DNA of 64,000 nucleotides, from positions 10,002,501-10,066,500 of the forward strand of contig NC_072805.1 of the NCBI RefSeq assembly GCF_028583425.1, given 5' to 3'. The notes beneath the pieces were generated by a model, which saw only the letters and a list, made by a program, of their open reading frames with translations, searched no databases and was not told where the DNA came from. Below are positions 1-10,314 of the stretch, one piece after another. Position numbers and translations under genes: made by a program. The DNA is from Eublepharis macularius (Eukaryota; Chordata; Lepidosauria; Squamata; Eublepharidae). The stretch's first letter is position 1, and each line of letters begins with the position of its first letter.

Positions 1-236
1 GGGCGATACTGTAATATAACCTATCTGGATAGACTTTGCAAATGCAACATATAATACTGGAATGCCCTTGCTATAATTCTTATCGTGAATTGTGGATTAC
101 TCCTATTTTAAATAAACTACTCCTTATTGTATCAAAAGACAATGTAGCCCCTTATTTGTTGGTGGATAGAGACCCAAGTATCATGCTGACTTTGGCCAAG
201 TATCTCTCCTCCATATTTTCTTTAAAGAAATAAAGA
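1..236 (+). pseudogene. LINE ORF2 C-terminal fragment (I/Vingi-like)
   Basis: A 65-residue reading frame (36-233) ends in a serine/lysine-rich tail after a CP-type segment (ILECPCY), the kind of cysteine-containing C-terminus found in APE non-LTR retrotransposons. The final part (PSIMLTLAKYLSSI) resembles the ends of the LINE frames at 2188-3620, 26795-27420 and 50752-51818 in this window, so all four look like one clade. It is truncated by the window edge and has no reverse transcriptase. Membership of the I/Vingi group is inferred from the fuller copy at 50752-56470. Confidence 0.6.
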
Positions 237-1645
237 CTCCATATCCACTGCTCAAGATCATTGGATCAAAGGAGCTTGAAAGGTAAGGAAAGGAAAGTGC
301 ATAATTGCCAAATCTCTTTATTAGTCCCCAGAACTGCAGAGAGCCAGTTTCAAAATGTCAAAATAACTCTTGTAACATGTAAAGAGTTTGCATGAATAAT
401 GCAGCAGTCCCTGCTGTTTCATGTGTGTGAGATTCAAACAACATTTTTCCTAAGTTTCATTATGGCACACATCTCTCTCCCCATTTAAACTCAGTGAAGA
501 AAATTACAAGAGAAAAGGGATGAATTATGTAAAGCTGCATCCCGGTCATCTGACAATCTCATTTGTCTACCTGTTAGGCAGAGAGGACTAAGTTTATCCC
601 ACCGCAGCACTGAGGCTATTCTGAGTCATCAGACAACCTCTACTTCATGCCTTGACCTCAGCCTTGGACTAAAATAAACATAAATTAGATTGTAAACCTG
701 TCTGTCATTATTCCCTTTCTCTCTTGCAGCTGCATTCAGTTTGCTTTCATGGCATCCAGTTTCAGCACTGACTGTGAAATGGAAGAGGATTCACACAGGA
801 GGAGAAAAGTCTTGAATGTCTGGTCCTGATCTGTTAGGGTGGATTTCTGGGGACTTTTGCTCTGAACTGAGATCCTTTTGAGTCAAAGCAATTAAAACTG
901 GGGCCACTGTGGCAGGAATATCAGGCATAAAGAGGCATGCATTTGGAAAATAACTAATGAAAAAGAAAAACCAAACTTGAGCAGAGCACATACATTGCAT
1001 ATTAACTCGGAAAGATACATTTATACAAATAAAATTACCTCTGACTTTCAGAAGTATTTGAAGGGAGAACTGGGAAATGTTCATTTCTCTGGTGCTTGGT
1101 TTGTTTGTCAGGGCCACGGACTGGGGCAGCATCTTGTGGGAGGGGGAAAGGTGGGATTCTGCTGATAGTGGAAAGTTTAGGCATGTGGATCATGGCCTGA
1201 AACATCTATTCTCCTCCCTCTTTTAATTTGGTAACATCAGCCTGATGAAGAGGTCTGGAGAACTCAATAGCTTGTGCAGTATTTTGTGTCATTGGGGTTG
1301 ATCCTAACATAAAGGGCATAAAGAGGATGGTGGTTTGTTTTTAGGTGTTGACAGAACTTTTTCCTCCCCCTTTTCCCATCCATCCTATTGCAGAGTTCTG
1401 GAGGACTTGAAAGCTTGCACATTAATTCTTAAATTACGGGAACTGTATCTTAAAAATTCTTAAAGTCAATCTTTTTTCCTCTTAATTGTATCCTCACTTG
1501 ATTAATTTGTGTGATGCTCTTAGGACCATAATAAACGACTGAATGACGCTTGCACAGAGTGTTATGCTATTGTGATTTGTCTGAACAAAAGATATTATAC
1601 GGCTTTGGATTTTGCTATGGACCGGAGAGGCTAGCTATATTTTTA
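237..1645. other. Intergenic, no recognised gene
   Basis: AT-rich sequence with only short, non-conserved reading frames. I see no repeat I can name and no exon-like structure. Confidence 0.5.
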
Positions 1646-1682
1646 ATCAACTTCTCGGCCTTTTGGCTAAGATCAAGTGTAG
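1646..1682 (+). pseudogene. U2 snRNA 5'-end fragment
   Basis: Positions 1651-1682 carry the first ~35 nt of spliceosomal U2 snRNA, including CTTCTCGGCCTTTTGGCTAA and then GATCAAGTGTAG, which contains the branch-site pairing neighbourhood. Two extra bases lie near the 5' end (ATCAACTTC where U2 has ATCGCTTC). Similarity stops after TGTAG: the Sm site and the 3' stem-loops are absent. It is therefore a truncated retro-copy, not a functional snRNA gene. Confidence 0.75.
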
Positions 1683-2187
1683 ACTGTATCAAATCCCAGT
1701 GCAAACTAAATAACTTGAATCCGCCTCTGACCCTTTCTGTCTCTCTCTTTTTGGTCAACAGTTTTGCACCCATTAATCTCCTGTGGAAGAGATTTTTCTG
1801 CAGTGTCCCTGCCCCTATTTGTATATGTGGAGAACATGCTCAGAATTCATACACAGATGATTTTAAAGGACAGCTAAAGGACACAGTAGCTTGGGCTGCT
1901 CTCAGTGAACTGGATCACAAACGGAATGGAAACAAAATCTGGAGCCTTGCCTCCATCATTTTGTCCTACTCTTGAAAAAATGGGCATTGCAGCCCAGATA
2001 GAGCTTATGCACAGAGTTAGAGGGTGGCCGCTCAATGAATAAAATAAAATTTCTGGACATTTTCACAGAAAGGATTAAAATACAGAAACTCCATTTAAAC
2101 ATCTGATAATAAAACACCATAAAATAAAAAGGCCAATGACCCAGACTAGAGCAATTACTCATGCTTGGGCCAGCACGTCTCATTTTT
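1683..2187. other. Intergenic, no recognised gene
   Basis: Sequence between the U2 fragment and the LINE 3' end. Nothing recognisable. Confidence 0.4.
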
Positions 2188-3620
2188 TTAAAAAACCTTT
2201 ATGGGGGTGGTGGCAAACCTCATCATTTGGAGAGTAAAGGATTTGTTCCTATCTGCCAAAAATAAAACTAATTTCTTCTGGTCTGACATTCCTGGGAGAC
2301 GAGATATAACAGACCTCAAATATGCTGCACTCAGCCTCAAATCTTGGACACTGGAATGTGAGATGGGACAAATACACAGTGGACCTATAATAACAGGAAC
2401 AGACTCTTTCACTATATGGAATCCCATTGAAGCAGCCTTCCAAGATGGCATGGGGTAGAATATCTAGACATGTCTTGGTGAAGGCCTTCCTGTGCTTATA
2501 AATTGCTGTATCAGTAAAATACGCTGGAAGAGTCAGGGGAGAAGGAAATAACTGCCTATAAAGTAGGGTTGTTCTCCAGGTGCCTGCTAGTCCAGCATCA
2601 GTTTGAGTGCCCTGACCCAACAATCTTTGCTTTACTAAAAGTTCCACTGCATATAATCCAAGGGTCCTCAAATATTCTTCTGAGAACCTGAGACTCATCA
2701 CTAATCTCAATACAAAACTCTGCCATGAGTTGTCCTTCGTCTCTCCATACGATAAAGACAAAAGATGTGCAAAGGATGATTTTCAGCCAATAGTTAATGG
2801 CGGCTTTATGGACTAAGGTTGTTGTTGGAGGTAGACATAATTCTACTCTAAACTTAGCTGAAGAAGGAACAGGATGTGGGTGACAGGACATGACAGACAG
2901 ATCCCTGTACCATTGCAACAAGAAGCCCAAGCTCTTGGTTAAATGGTTTTATTCAGAAATCAAATCATTTCCATATATATGTCCATAGGATTACTCAGAA
3001 GCAAGAAAGCATCTAAGCAGTACATGTTCCTTGACAGGAAGAGAAACATGAAGAAAGTACATCTCTAAGTACCCAATCATTCCCCCCCTCCCAACTAAAC
3101 CACAGGTTTGCGCGGGAAACATTCTGGGAATTTCTTCCAGGGTTTATACATCAGCCTAGACAGGACAAAAGGCATAAGATTAAACTGTAACATTTCAGAC
3201 AGTGCAAGGTCGCACCTGGGAGCTTCAAAGGAAGGAGAGAAGCCAGCAGTGTTTTCAGGATGCTTGAGAAACGTAAGTGATGGTTAGAGCATTTGCAAAA
3301 TGACATTAAGGTACAGCATTAGCAATGGTTCAGTATTAGCATTGGCATGAATGGCGCTCAGACATGACAGCTAACTGCAGCTGGGCAAATTTGTTATGGG
3401 CAGCTTCTAAAGATTGGGCATTTCCAGAGCCCTCGGGAACTCTGTATAGAAGCTGGGGCAGTAATCTCATTTTATACGTTTCCAAAGTTTCCAGTGTTCC
3501 AATCAGACAACATCTTCTCTTTCTTATTTTATGTCTTATGTTTATGAGTAAGCATGCGCAAGACTGGACTCTGCAACCCTGTTTAAAATGGACTAATTCA
3601 ATATTTAGAATTGACAAGCA
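2188..3620 (-). pseudogene. LINE ORF2 3' fragment, split by an LTR-like repeat
   Basis: Read on the - strand, frames at about 3617-3370 and 2880-2190 give degenerate LINE ORF2 C-terminal sequence. The upstream part has YKMRLLPQLLYR followed by NKFAQLQLAV, a typical post-RT segment. The downstream part has AILEGCFNGIPYSERVC, then a cysteine segment (LTFQCPRF) and a hydrophobic end (LVLFLADRNKSFTLQMMRF) that parallels the C-terminus of the LINE at 50752-56470. The two halves are separated by the LTR-like repeat at 2881-3369. Frameshifts are frequent, so it is a dead copy. Confidence 0.6.
2881..3369 (-). mobile_element. Solo-LTR-like repeat, copy 1
   Basis: About 489 bp beginning TGACAGGACATGACAG and ending GACATGACA. 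It is similar over its whole length to 18540-19015: both have the TTTATTC/TTTATTT block near the left end, a shared GGCGCG / GCGCGGG landmark mid-element, the CATTAGCAATGG-like block and the AGACATGACA end. On the - strand it reads TGTCATGTC...CCTGTCA, so it has TG...CA termini and an internal AATAAA. No coding sequence is present. A clear target duplication was not found. Confidence 0.55.
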
Positions 3621-3699
3621 AAACAGAGCAAATCCTCATGCTCTCAGTATGCATGAATGGTTTTACTTCTTATGAAACACACACAGGACTGTGGACTGC

Positions 3700-4904
3700 A
3701 CTTGAGAAAGATGCTGCAAAATGCTGGAGTCCAGAATTAAAGGTTTAGATGCACCATACACAACATGCCGATCTTTTGGTAATCAGAGTGAGGTTGCACT
3801 TGGGAGCTTACGGTAAGATTTGCAAGTGATTGATCGTTAGAATTAAAATGTTTAGAATTAGAAATCATGCCTTTATAGATTGTCATACCAATTACTCCTG
3901 TATCAGTTTTGCCTGCTAACCTGCCAAGGATGGTAATTGGAAAGACCAAAGAAAACTGAGGCAGTGTGGTAGTTAAGTTGTAAACTTGCGTAAATCGTGA
4001 AACTGTAGACCATGGCCATTTTCACATGAAATCGTGCCAGGAAGATGCTGTCGTTCCAGGACCTTGGCACAATGTTCCGTGGCCGGTAAGCAGTGTGAAA
4101 ATGGCCCATGTTTACTCCTTGCATGGCACAGAAGTTGAGGGGTTCCTCCCCCCTTAACTTACCATTTCCATGCCTTTATATGCCTGAGTGACTTTGTAAG
4201 GTCTTAAAATCTGTTGATCCTTGAAAAGGTTACAGCTTCATGGGAAGCTGATCATAGTAGTTGATGTATTAAATATGAACAGAAATGCAGTGGTTTCATT
4301 CTGCTCGGCAGGAATCAATACATTGTTCAGGAAACAAGCCATATTCCTCTTGTTGTGGCTCTTTAATTAATTCCCTGGTGCCAGTCTGCACTTGCAGTTA
4401 ACAGAAAGCTTGTGAAGGTGATCAAAAAATCCTCCCTAATTACAGATGGGGAAAAAAATCACTCCACAAAATTCTCTCCTGTGAATTCTGATGTTGATTG
4501 TTTCCCAGATACCCTGTGAATATTTGCTTGATACAGAATGTATATGACCTAAGTATGAAATCTGAACATATTTGATTTCAGTATTTGACATTTTGACATT
4601 ATTTTAAAGCTGAAATATAAAAATATTTCTTGTCTTTGGCAGACACCACATAATGCTATTTAACACTTCATAGCTGAACTGCAAAGGCATTTGATATTTG
4701 ATGATGATGGACTGCTCTGTCTTCATACTTCATACCCACCAAAATCAAATTAACAAGAAATGCCAACAAACTTTGCCATTAAATTCTATCCCTAAGCTAC
4801 TCTGTGTCATTAAACTATGATCTGTATTAAATCCATTACACCACAGTTACTCAAAGTTACAATATCTGAAAGTCACACTTGGGTTAGTAGGTAGTTTCAG
4901 GTGG
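3700..4904. other. Intergenic, no recognised gene
   Basis: No coding frame or repeat I can identify with confidence. Part of 3740-3880 has weak resemblance to the LTR-like repeat at 2881-3369, too weak to annotate. Confidence 0.4.
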
Positions 4905-5004
4905 GTAGTCAAGTTGGTCTGTAGCAGAAGAGCAAGAATTGGGCCCAGTAGAACCTTAGAGACCAACTAGATTTCCAGGGTGTGCACTTTCAAGAGTCAA
5001 AATA
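4905..5004. repeat. Penelope-type 3' tail repeat
   Basis: Contains the dispersed motif GTTGGTCTGTAGCAGAAGAG followed by CAGTAGAACCTTAGAGACC and CTTTCAAGAGTCAAA. Related copies are at 21915-22015, 34194-34329 and 47925-48040. This tail is joined to Penelope-like coding sequence at 47925-49305, so it probably derives from that class. Confidence 0.5.
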
Positions 5005-5337
5005 ATAAAGAGTCCAGTAGTACCTTTAAGACTAACCAACTTTATTGTACCATAAGCTTTGGAGAACCACAGCTCGCTTCATCAGATGCATATGTAACAT
5101 TGGAAGAAGAACAAATGAATGACCCTGAGATGGTATCATGGGTGTTGTTAGATTAAGTGATTGTGTTGTTGGAGTGAATATGGGAACAGAGTTGGCATCT
5201 TGGTTTATTGGATGTGCGTTGTTGTGAGTGAGTGAGGAGTTGTTTGAGAGTGGGGGGGGGCTGTCTGTGGGCAAGAAAAGGTCTGGTGGGAAGACTCTCT
5301 TATTTTTCAAGAGCAATTTCTTCCCAATTCCTGACAA
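5005..5337 (-). mobile_element. Penelope-like element, internally deleted
   Basis: The left end (5005-5090) nearly repeats 47960-48045, the tail of the Penelope-like element with a GIY-YIG domain. The frame there reads LMKRAVVLQSLWYNKVG, against LMKRTVVLESLCYNKVG in the other copy. The right part (about 5160-5280) matches the linker region of that copy near 48510-48660, sharing the GAGTTGGCATCT-type and GGGGGGCTGTCTGTGGGCAA-type blocks. The GIY-YIG endonuclease that should lie between the two is missing, so this is an internally deleted, dead copy. Confidence 0.6.
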
Positions 5338-5454
5338 TTAACTCCCCCTTCAGATTTCAATGAGGCGTTTCAAAAGTTCCCTTTTGAATTTTGTGCCTGT
5401 GCTTTCAGAAGAGAACCTCTGAAATGCCGCATTGAAATCTGAAGGGGGAGTTTA
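5338..5454. repeat. Short foldback (palindromic) element
   Basis: Two inverted arms of about 40 bp, 5338-5378 and 5413-5454, begin AACTCCCCCTTCAGATTTCA and end with its complement. The spacer is about 34 bp. Outer arm identity is nearly complete and the inner parts are diverged. It looks like a small MITE or foldback. The superfamily is unknown. Confidence 0.6.
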
Positions 5455-5953
5455 TCATCTGCTTTGGGGGCCAAAAGCAGCAAAAATCACCTGTGCAAAA
5501 AAGGCTGTTGTCTGCCTCTGAGCAGATACAGAGTGAAATTCTGAAATTTTGCAGAACCTCCCTTCCCGCGCCTCCTCTCTTTGATCAAAAAGGTACGGAT
5601 TAGAAGCAGACTTCAAATTACTAAAAAGAGAGCAAGAAAAGGATTGTTGGGTTTCAGGGAGAAACTAGCTAAAGATGAAATAAAAGAATTTCTTTTAACA
5701 ATCGTAATCATAGAACACTCAGAAACCTATATTTCGCATTGCATGTGGGGCTGCATTGGGCATCCCCAAAAGACAGGCAGCAAGTTCTCAAACAGCAGGC
5801 AGAGGCATTTGGAAGTCCCTTGAAGAAGAACAGAAGGGATCTTTCTTCAAGATAAAGCTAAGAGTGACTTGTGGAAATACTGAGAAAAGAGTGAGCTGTA
5901 GGCAAACATTTTGTGTGACAGGGTCTTGCTTGATTTGGAGGACTAGAGTCTTA
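5455..5953. other. Left flank of the Gypsy element
   Basis: No gene. Positions 5923-5944 (CTTGCTTGATTTGGAGGACT) are repeated on the far side of the Gypsy element at 9274-9295. Confidence 0.4.
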
Positions 5954-6242
5954 TGTAGTGGGTACAACAGTTCAAGTGATTTCCAATAACTCCTTTATTA
6001 ACAGGAACATCACCACTCAAAGCACAAACATCAAAACAGCAGTTACAGAACTCCCCTCCAGAACACGCCCACAATTAAATTCAACCAATAGCAAACACCC
6101 GGTATCCAGAAACCCTATTAGCTATTTCATTAGTTTGTAGGCGAATCCTGATTGGCCAGCTCAACAACACGTCCAATCAGAATGCAGCTGTATGGAACCT
6201 TGCTACGAAAGCCCTTTTGCTTGAAGCTCCCAGTACACTACA
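5954..6242 (-). repeat. 3' LTR of the Gypsy element
   Basis: About 289 bp with TGTAGTG...CACTACA ends (perfect short inverted repeat). It matches 9041-9271 closely over the first ~190 bp, up to the GTATCCAGAAACCCTATT block. This is the more complete of the two LTRs. Confidence 0.85.
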
Positions 6243-6254
6243 CCCCTCACCCCT
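6243..6254 (-). promoter_or_regulatory. Polypurine tract
   Basis: On the - strand the bases directly next to the 3' LTR read AGGGGTGAGGGG. This is the expected plus-strand priming site and confirms the orientation of the element. Confidence 0.75.
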
Positions 6255-7640
6255 AAGTCAGGATTGAACCCGGTGACAAATATAGTCCTTTAGATAGCGG
6301 AGTGGAGCCCGCTTCCTCTGAGAACGCCGCAGTCCATTTCCCTCCATAGGAGTGCGTGAATCCACGGCTGTAGATTGCTGTGGTGCTGGCGCCGCAGCAA
6401 GGCTGGAACACAATCCCGGAGAACTCCCCATAGTGTTGTTTGCCTCTGGATGCGGAGTCATTGTCAGATCTGGAACTGGCCGTACAGGAGTCCCTTCTGT
6501 GCTGGGAGCTGCCACGAATTCCGGAGTGCTGGCTGCAGGGATGTCTCCATTTACCACTGCTCTTTCTGGCCATCTTCATCTTAGCTGATCCAGATGGCGA
6601 CACAACTCCCGGCTGTGAGCACCCTATAAGACACTGGTCCAGTCGCTCTTTGCACTGATGCTGGCAACCAGGTCGGGCCATCGCCATAGTTGGAATCTTG
6701 TGGTTGGAACGCTCTTCCCCCTCCTGAGGGTTGCTGTGGCTCTTCCGGTGACAGGTCCGGATGCAGTCTGTTGAGTGTGGTAGTCAGCCTTCTGTGCATC
6801 AGGAGTTCCACTGGGCTGCGCCCTGTGGCAGAGTGGGGCGTCACATGCTGCTGTAGTAAGAACACAGCCAATCAAGCCTGCCAGTCTCTCTGTGTGATCC
6901 TGCGGAGACTGTCCTTGTCTTTCTCACCATTTGCTCTGCCTGCCCATTGGTTGAAGGGTGAAATGGAGCAGATGTGATGTGCTGGATCACGTTGTCAGCC
7001 AGGAACTGTTGAAACTCTGCCGCCGTGAACTGGGCCTTGTTGTCGGACACAATAGTGTCTGGACACAATAGTGTCTGGAAGTCGATGTGACAACGGCGGT
7101 GGACATGGTGGATACTGGAATGACCTCTAACCGCTTGGAGAAGGAGTCCACCACTATCAGGAACACTTGTCCTTGGAACAGCCCTGCAAAATCTACATGG
7201 AGGTGGGACCATGGCGTGCACTCTGACTCCCATGGGTGAACTGGAGCTTGGGCCAGAGCTGGACGTGACTCTTGGCACGGGTGGCAGGTATGGACCCACC
7301 CTTCAATTGCTTTGTCCATTCCGGGCCACCCCGGCTGCAGGTGAGTGCCTTCATGCACACGATGCCTGGGTGGCCGATGTGCAGTGCCTTGAGGACTAAC
7401 TGCCGTACCTTGGGCAGAATAACAACTCAGTTCCCCCACAGCAGGTAGCCCTTATGTACAGAAAGTTCATGCTGCCAGAAGCTGAATGGCTGGAACGCCT
7501 CAGCCAAGCGGCCCTCCGGCCACCCCCCTCCACACCCAGTCGAGAACACAGGCAAGGGTACGGTCCTTGGCAGATTGCATGGTGACATCGGAGGCGCGGA
7601 TCGGCAGATGAGGCAGTTCTTCGAGCAGCAGAACATGGTG
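6253..7640 (-). pseudogene. Gypsy pol: connection and integrase, frameshifted
   Basis: Read in the - direction, the connection region (LPHLPIRASDV, then HELSVHKGYLLWG) is followed by the zinc-binding part of integrase (WPGMDKAIEGWVHTCHPC). The catalytic core follows: the first Asp in HLHVDFAG, VDSFSKRLE, then after a frameshift the second Asp in VSDNKAQF and the Glu in NGQAEQMV. All three DDE residues can be seen, but in different frames. SDNK replaces the usual SDNG. The tail contains TPHSATGRSPVELLMHRRL, common in this family. A 20-bp local duplication near 7060-7080 adds further damage. Confidence 0.8.
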
Positions 7641-8962
7641 GCCAGTGTACTTCTCCTGCGGGGAACTCCCTACAGACAGCTGTCACGTTGACATAGCTGA
7701 TCTGTTGTATGCCCGTCACTAAGATACCCAATGGTTGGAACCATTCTAGGCCAAGTAGGCTTGGTTGGTGGCCCTGGACAACCAGCAATTGAAGTTGGCC
7801 CTTAAAGTCCTTGTAGGCTACCTGGAACGTACCGATGCCCACGACTGGCACTTGGCGGCCCTGGAAGTCTTTGAGGAGCAAATTGACTGATTTGAGGCAG
7901 CGGCTGGACGACTTGGGACAGATGCGCTGGAACATGCTGGAGGAGATGATGGACAGTGCAGACCCAGAGTCAACTTCCATCTCACAGGGCACATCTTGTA
8001 TCCTCACCGTCACCTTTATCTTGGCACATGTCAGTGGTTGTAGTGTTAAGACAGAAACACTGTTGGTTCCAGCCGGCACGTAAGCCTTTCTGGATGCCGG
8101 TGGTGATATGTGACTTGCCCGTGGTGATGCGTCATGGAGCCGAGCAGAGCGGCAGGCACGGGAGATGTGTCCAGTTTTCCCACAGTTCCTACACTGTGCA
8201 TTCCAGAACCTACATGACCTTCTCTGGTGGGACCCCCCCCCAGAGCTGGCACAAGGGACCCCCTGGAATGACTGCAGCCCCTCTTGCTTCTGGCTGGCAA
8301 CCTTCGTGCACAAGACCTCCTCATCGTCCTCATCCGTAGAGGAGAAGTCTTCCATGCACTCCTGGTGGACTGCTTCGGTCTTGCAGGAAGGAGGGGGGCT
8401 GCGCACCTGTCGGACCTCCTTTGTCGACTGCTCTGCAGCTTCTGTGGCAATGGCCTCCTTGTAGGCTGTCTTGAAGTCCAGGTTCCTCTTTGCGAAAAAC
8501 CACCTCTGGAGCTTCTCATCCTGGAGGCCACACACTAAGCGATTGCAGAGGGCCTCCTCAAGGTTGGAAAAGGTGTGCAGCCTTTCTCAGTACTGTGACA
8601 AAAGTGGTGATTGTCTCACCTGGGGCCTGGTCATGCTTATAGAAAGCATGGCAGTATGTGATTCTTGAAGGCTGTGGTGAGAAGTGCTCTTGTAACTTGG
8701 CCTCGATCACTGTGAATGACATCACCTCTAGTTCTTCTGGTACCACGAGAGCAATCTCAAAGGTGGATTGCCCACAGATGATGAGGAATGTGGCCTTGGC
8801 CTGCTCAGCATGGGTGATGTCATTTGCCATAAGGTAAAACTGGAATTGGGAGACATATGAGTCCCAGTCCTCGGCAGGAGCGTCAAATGGTTCAAAATGG
8901 CCCTTGGCGGCCATACTGACAGCTACCCTGAGTGCACGTATACTGGTTGGCCAAGGCGACAA
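7641..8962 (-). pseudogene. Gypsy gag and protease, frameshifted
   Basis: Gag matrix/capsid-like sequence runs from 8962 to 8558 (FEPFDAPAEDWDSYVSQF and similar), then shifts frame. The next frame, 8535 to about 7650, contains a perfect CX2CX4HX4C zinc knuckle (CRNCGKTGHISRAC, residues 115-128 of that frame). An aspartic-protease active site follows, MEVDSGSALSIIS (DSG at residues 189-191). The frame then runs into the connection region with no reverse transcriptase between. Gag would coat RNA and the protease would process the polyprotein. This copy cannot make either in one piece. Confidence 0.8.
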
Positions 8963-9014
8963 TTCCTCACCAGTAAATGATTCAGCTCTCGTCTTGAGAC
9001 TCCCTACCTAAGCA

Positions 9015-9040
9015 GGATCCCATCCTCGTCGCCTGTCTTA
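9015..9040 (-). promoter_or_regulatory. Probable primer-binding region of the Gypsy element
   Basis: Directly inside the 5' LTR the - strand reads TAAGACAGGCGACGAGGATG. The GGCGACGAGGATGGGA part resembles the segment following the LTR in other vertebrate Gypsy elements. The priming tRNA cannot be named without a search. Confidence 0.4.
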
Positions 9041-9271
9041 TGTAGTGGGTACAACAGTTCAAGTGATTTCCAATAACTCTTTTATTAACAGGAACATCAC
9101 CACTCAAAGCACAAACCTCAAAACAGCAGTTATAGAACACTCAACTCCCCTCCAGAACACGCCCACAATTAAACTCAACCAATAGCAAACACCCAGTATC
9201 CAGAAACCCTATTTGCTAGTTCATTAGTCTGTAGGGGAATCCCGCAAAATCTTTTTTGCATGAAGCTCCCA
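9041..9271 (-). repeat. 5' LTR of the Gypsy element, truncated
   Basis: Starts TGTAGTGGGTACAACAG like the other LTR. It lacks an internal stretch of about 60 bp (the TGATTGGCCAGC...GCTACGAAAGC block) and the terminal TACACTACA. Sequence ends at GAAGCTCCCA before the flank. Confidence 0.8.
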
Positions 9272-9365
9272 GGATCTTGCTTGATTTGGAGGACTGGAGA
9301 ACTTCAGTATTGGTCCCTTCTCATCTGACTCTCCCTTCTGATCTCCATACCAAAGCAGAGGACTT

Positions 9366-9424
9366 GTGGAGTGCTCTTGTAACTTGGCCTTGATCACTGT
9401 GAATGACATCACCTCTAGTTCTCT
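9366..9424 (-). pseudogene. Stray Gypsy gag fragment outside the LTR
   Basis: Positions 9368-9424 repeat 8680-8735 of the gag gene almost base for base (GTGCTCTTGTAACTTGGCCT, then TGATCACTGTGAATGACATC). It lies beyond the LTR, so a second copy or a rearranged piece was once present. Confidence 0.75.
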
Positions 9425-9889
9425 TGACTCTCTGTCCACTCCTTCTGACCACCTTGACCTCTGTCAGGCTCTGCTAGTCACCAGGGAAATGAATGCAATT
9501 AATCTCTCACTAATATTCCTGGTTCATTTTAGTGACTCTAATTTATGGGAATAGTGAGGCCTTTTCATTTCATTACTCCCCTGTTCCTACTGAAACAAAC
9601 ACACATCCTCACAACATGGGAAATGCTAGCCAGGAGAACGTCAGCAGAGCATCAACAGCAGCTGGCTTCTCAATTCCCCCTCCCTTCCAAAATAAATTCT
9701 TCTGAAGTGAGAGGAGAGAAATGACAGTTTGAGCTGGATTTCTCACCTTTAGTGAACTTAATCCTTCCAGCTCCATTCTCCTTGAAGACCCACAGAGGTC
9801 CTGCCCCCACTGCCCGACATGAGATCTGGAATGAAGGTCTTTTGGGGGGGGGGCTCAATCCGGTTGCTCCCTGATGCTGTCTGTTCCCT
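9425..9889. other. Intergenic with a dispersed repeat piece
   Basis: Positions 9820-9880 (TGAGATCTGGAATGAAG..., GGTTGCTCCCTGATG) are related to 17745-17797. No gene is seen. Confidence 0.45.
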
Positions 9890-10098
9890 CGTTCTGCTCC
9901 TACTCCCTGGTATATTGAAGAGCTTAGAGAATTGAAGAGGTTGTCAGACAGCTAAATTGAACCTGGTGACAATCTTGTGACAAGGTTTCGAGAATATGTT
10001 ATAGGGTACAATTGAATGCCTATGAGGCGGTGGTGAAAGCAGCAAAGAAGGATTATTTCTCTGCTTCCATTGCATCCATTAGTTCACAATTATTTAAG

Positions 10099-10314
10099 AC
10101 TTCATAGTGCGATCCTTATGATCCTTGGAGCTTTTCGCGCTCCGCAAGTATGAGCCGGGCCACCTCTCCTGGGCCCTTTCAGCTCACCGATACAGTCGTC
10201 GTCTTCTGACGTTATATGCTGACTGCAGTCCCGAACTCCCAACCTCAAGCGATCCGCCGGCCTCAGCCTCCCGTGGTTAGACTGGGATTACAGGTGCGCA
10301 CCACCACGCCCAGC
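10099..10314 (-). pseudogene. 7SL (SRP) RNA-like retroposed sequence
   Basis: The - strand begins GCTGGGCGTGGTGGTGCGCA and continues with CTGTAATCCCAG, GGGAGGCTGAGGC, GGATCGCTTGAG and GGGAGTTCGGGACTG. This follows the 5' Alu domain of 7SL RNA in order and starts exactly at its first nucleotide. The S-domain part is more diverged but has GGCCCAGG, GGAGCGCGAAAAGCTCC and GGATCGC in the expected order. The insert is 216 bp, against about 300 nt for 7SL. It is flanked by TATTTAAG at 10091-10098 and 10315-10322, and removing it restores the L2 reading frame (QLFK to LFKV). It has no poly(A). It could be a 7SL pseudogene or a 7SL-derived SINE. Confidence 0.7.

Larger units (their letters stand above)
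5954..9271 (-). mobile_element. Ty3/Gypsy LTR retrotransposon, defective
   Basis: A 3.3-kb element in reverse orientation: 5' LTR at 9041-9271, gag and protease at about 8962-7650, integrase at about 7640-6253, polypurine tract at 6243-6254 and 3' LTR at 5954-6242. Domain order (gag zinc knuckle, protease, integrase last) is that of Ty3/Gypsy. Full elements are usually about 5 kb or more. Here reverse transcriptase and RNase H are absent, with the junction near 7650. Frameshifts in gag and integrase also make it non-autonomous. Confidence 0.85.
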
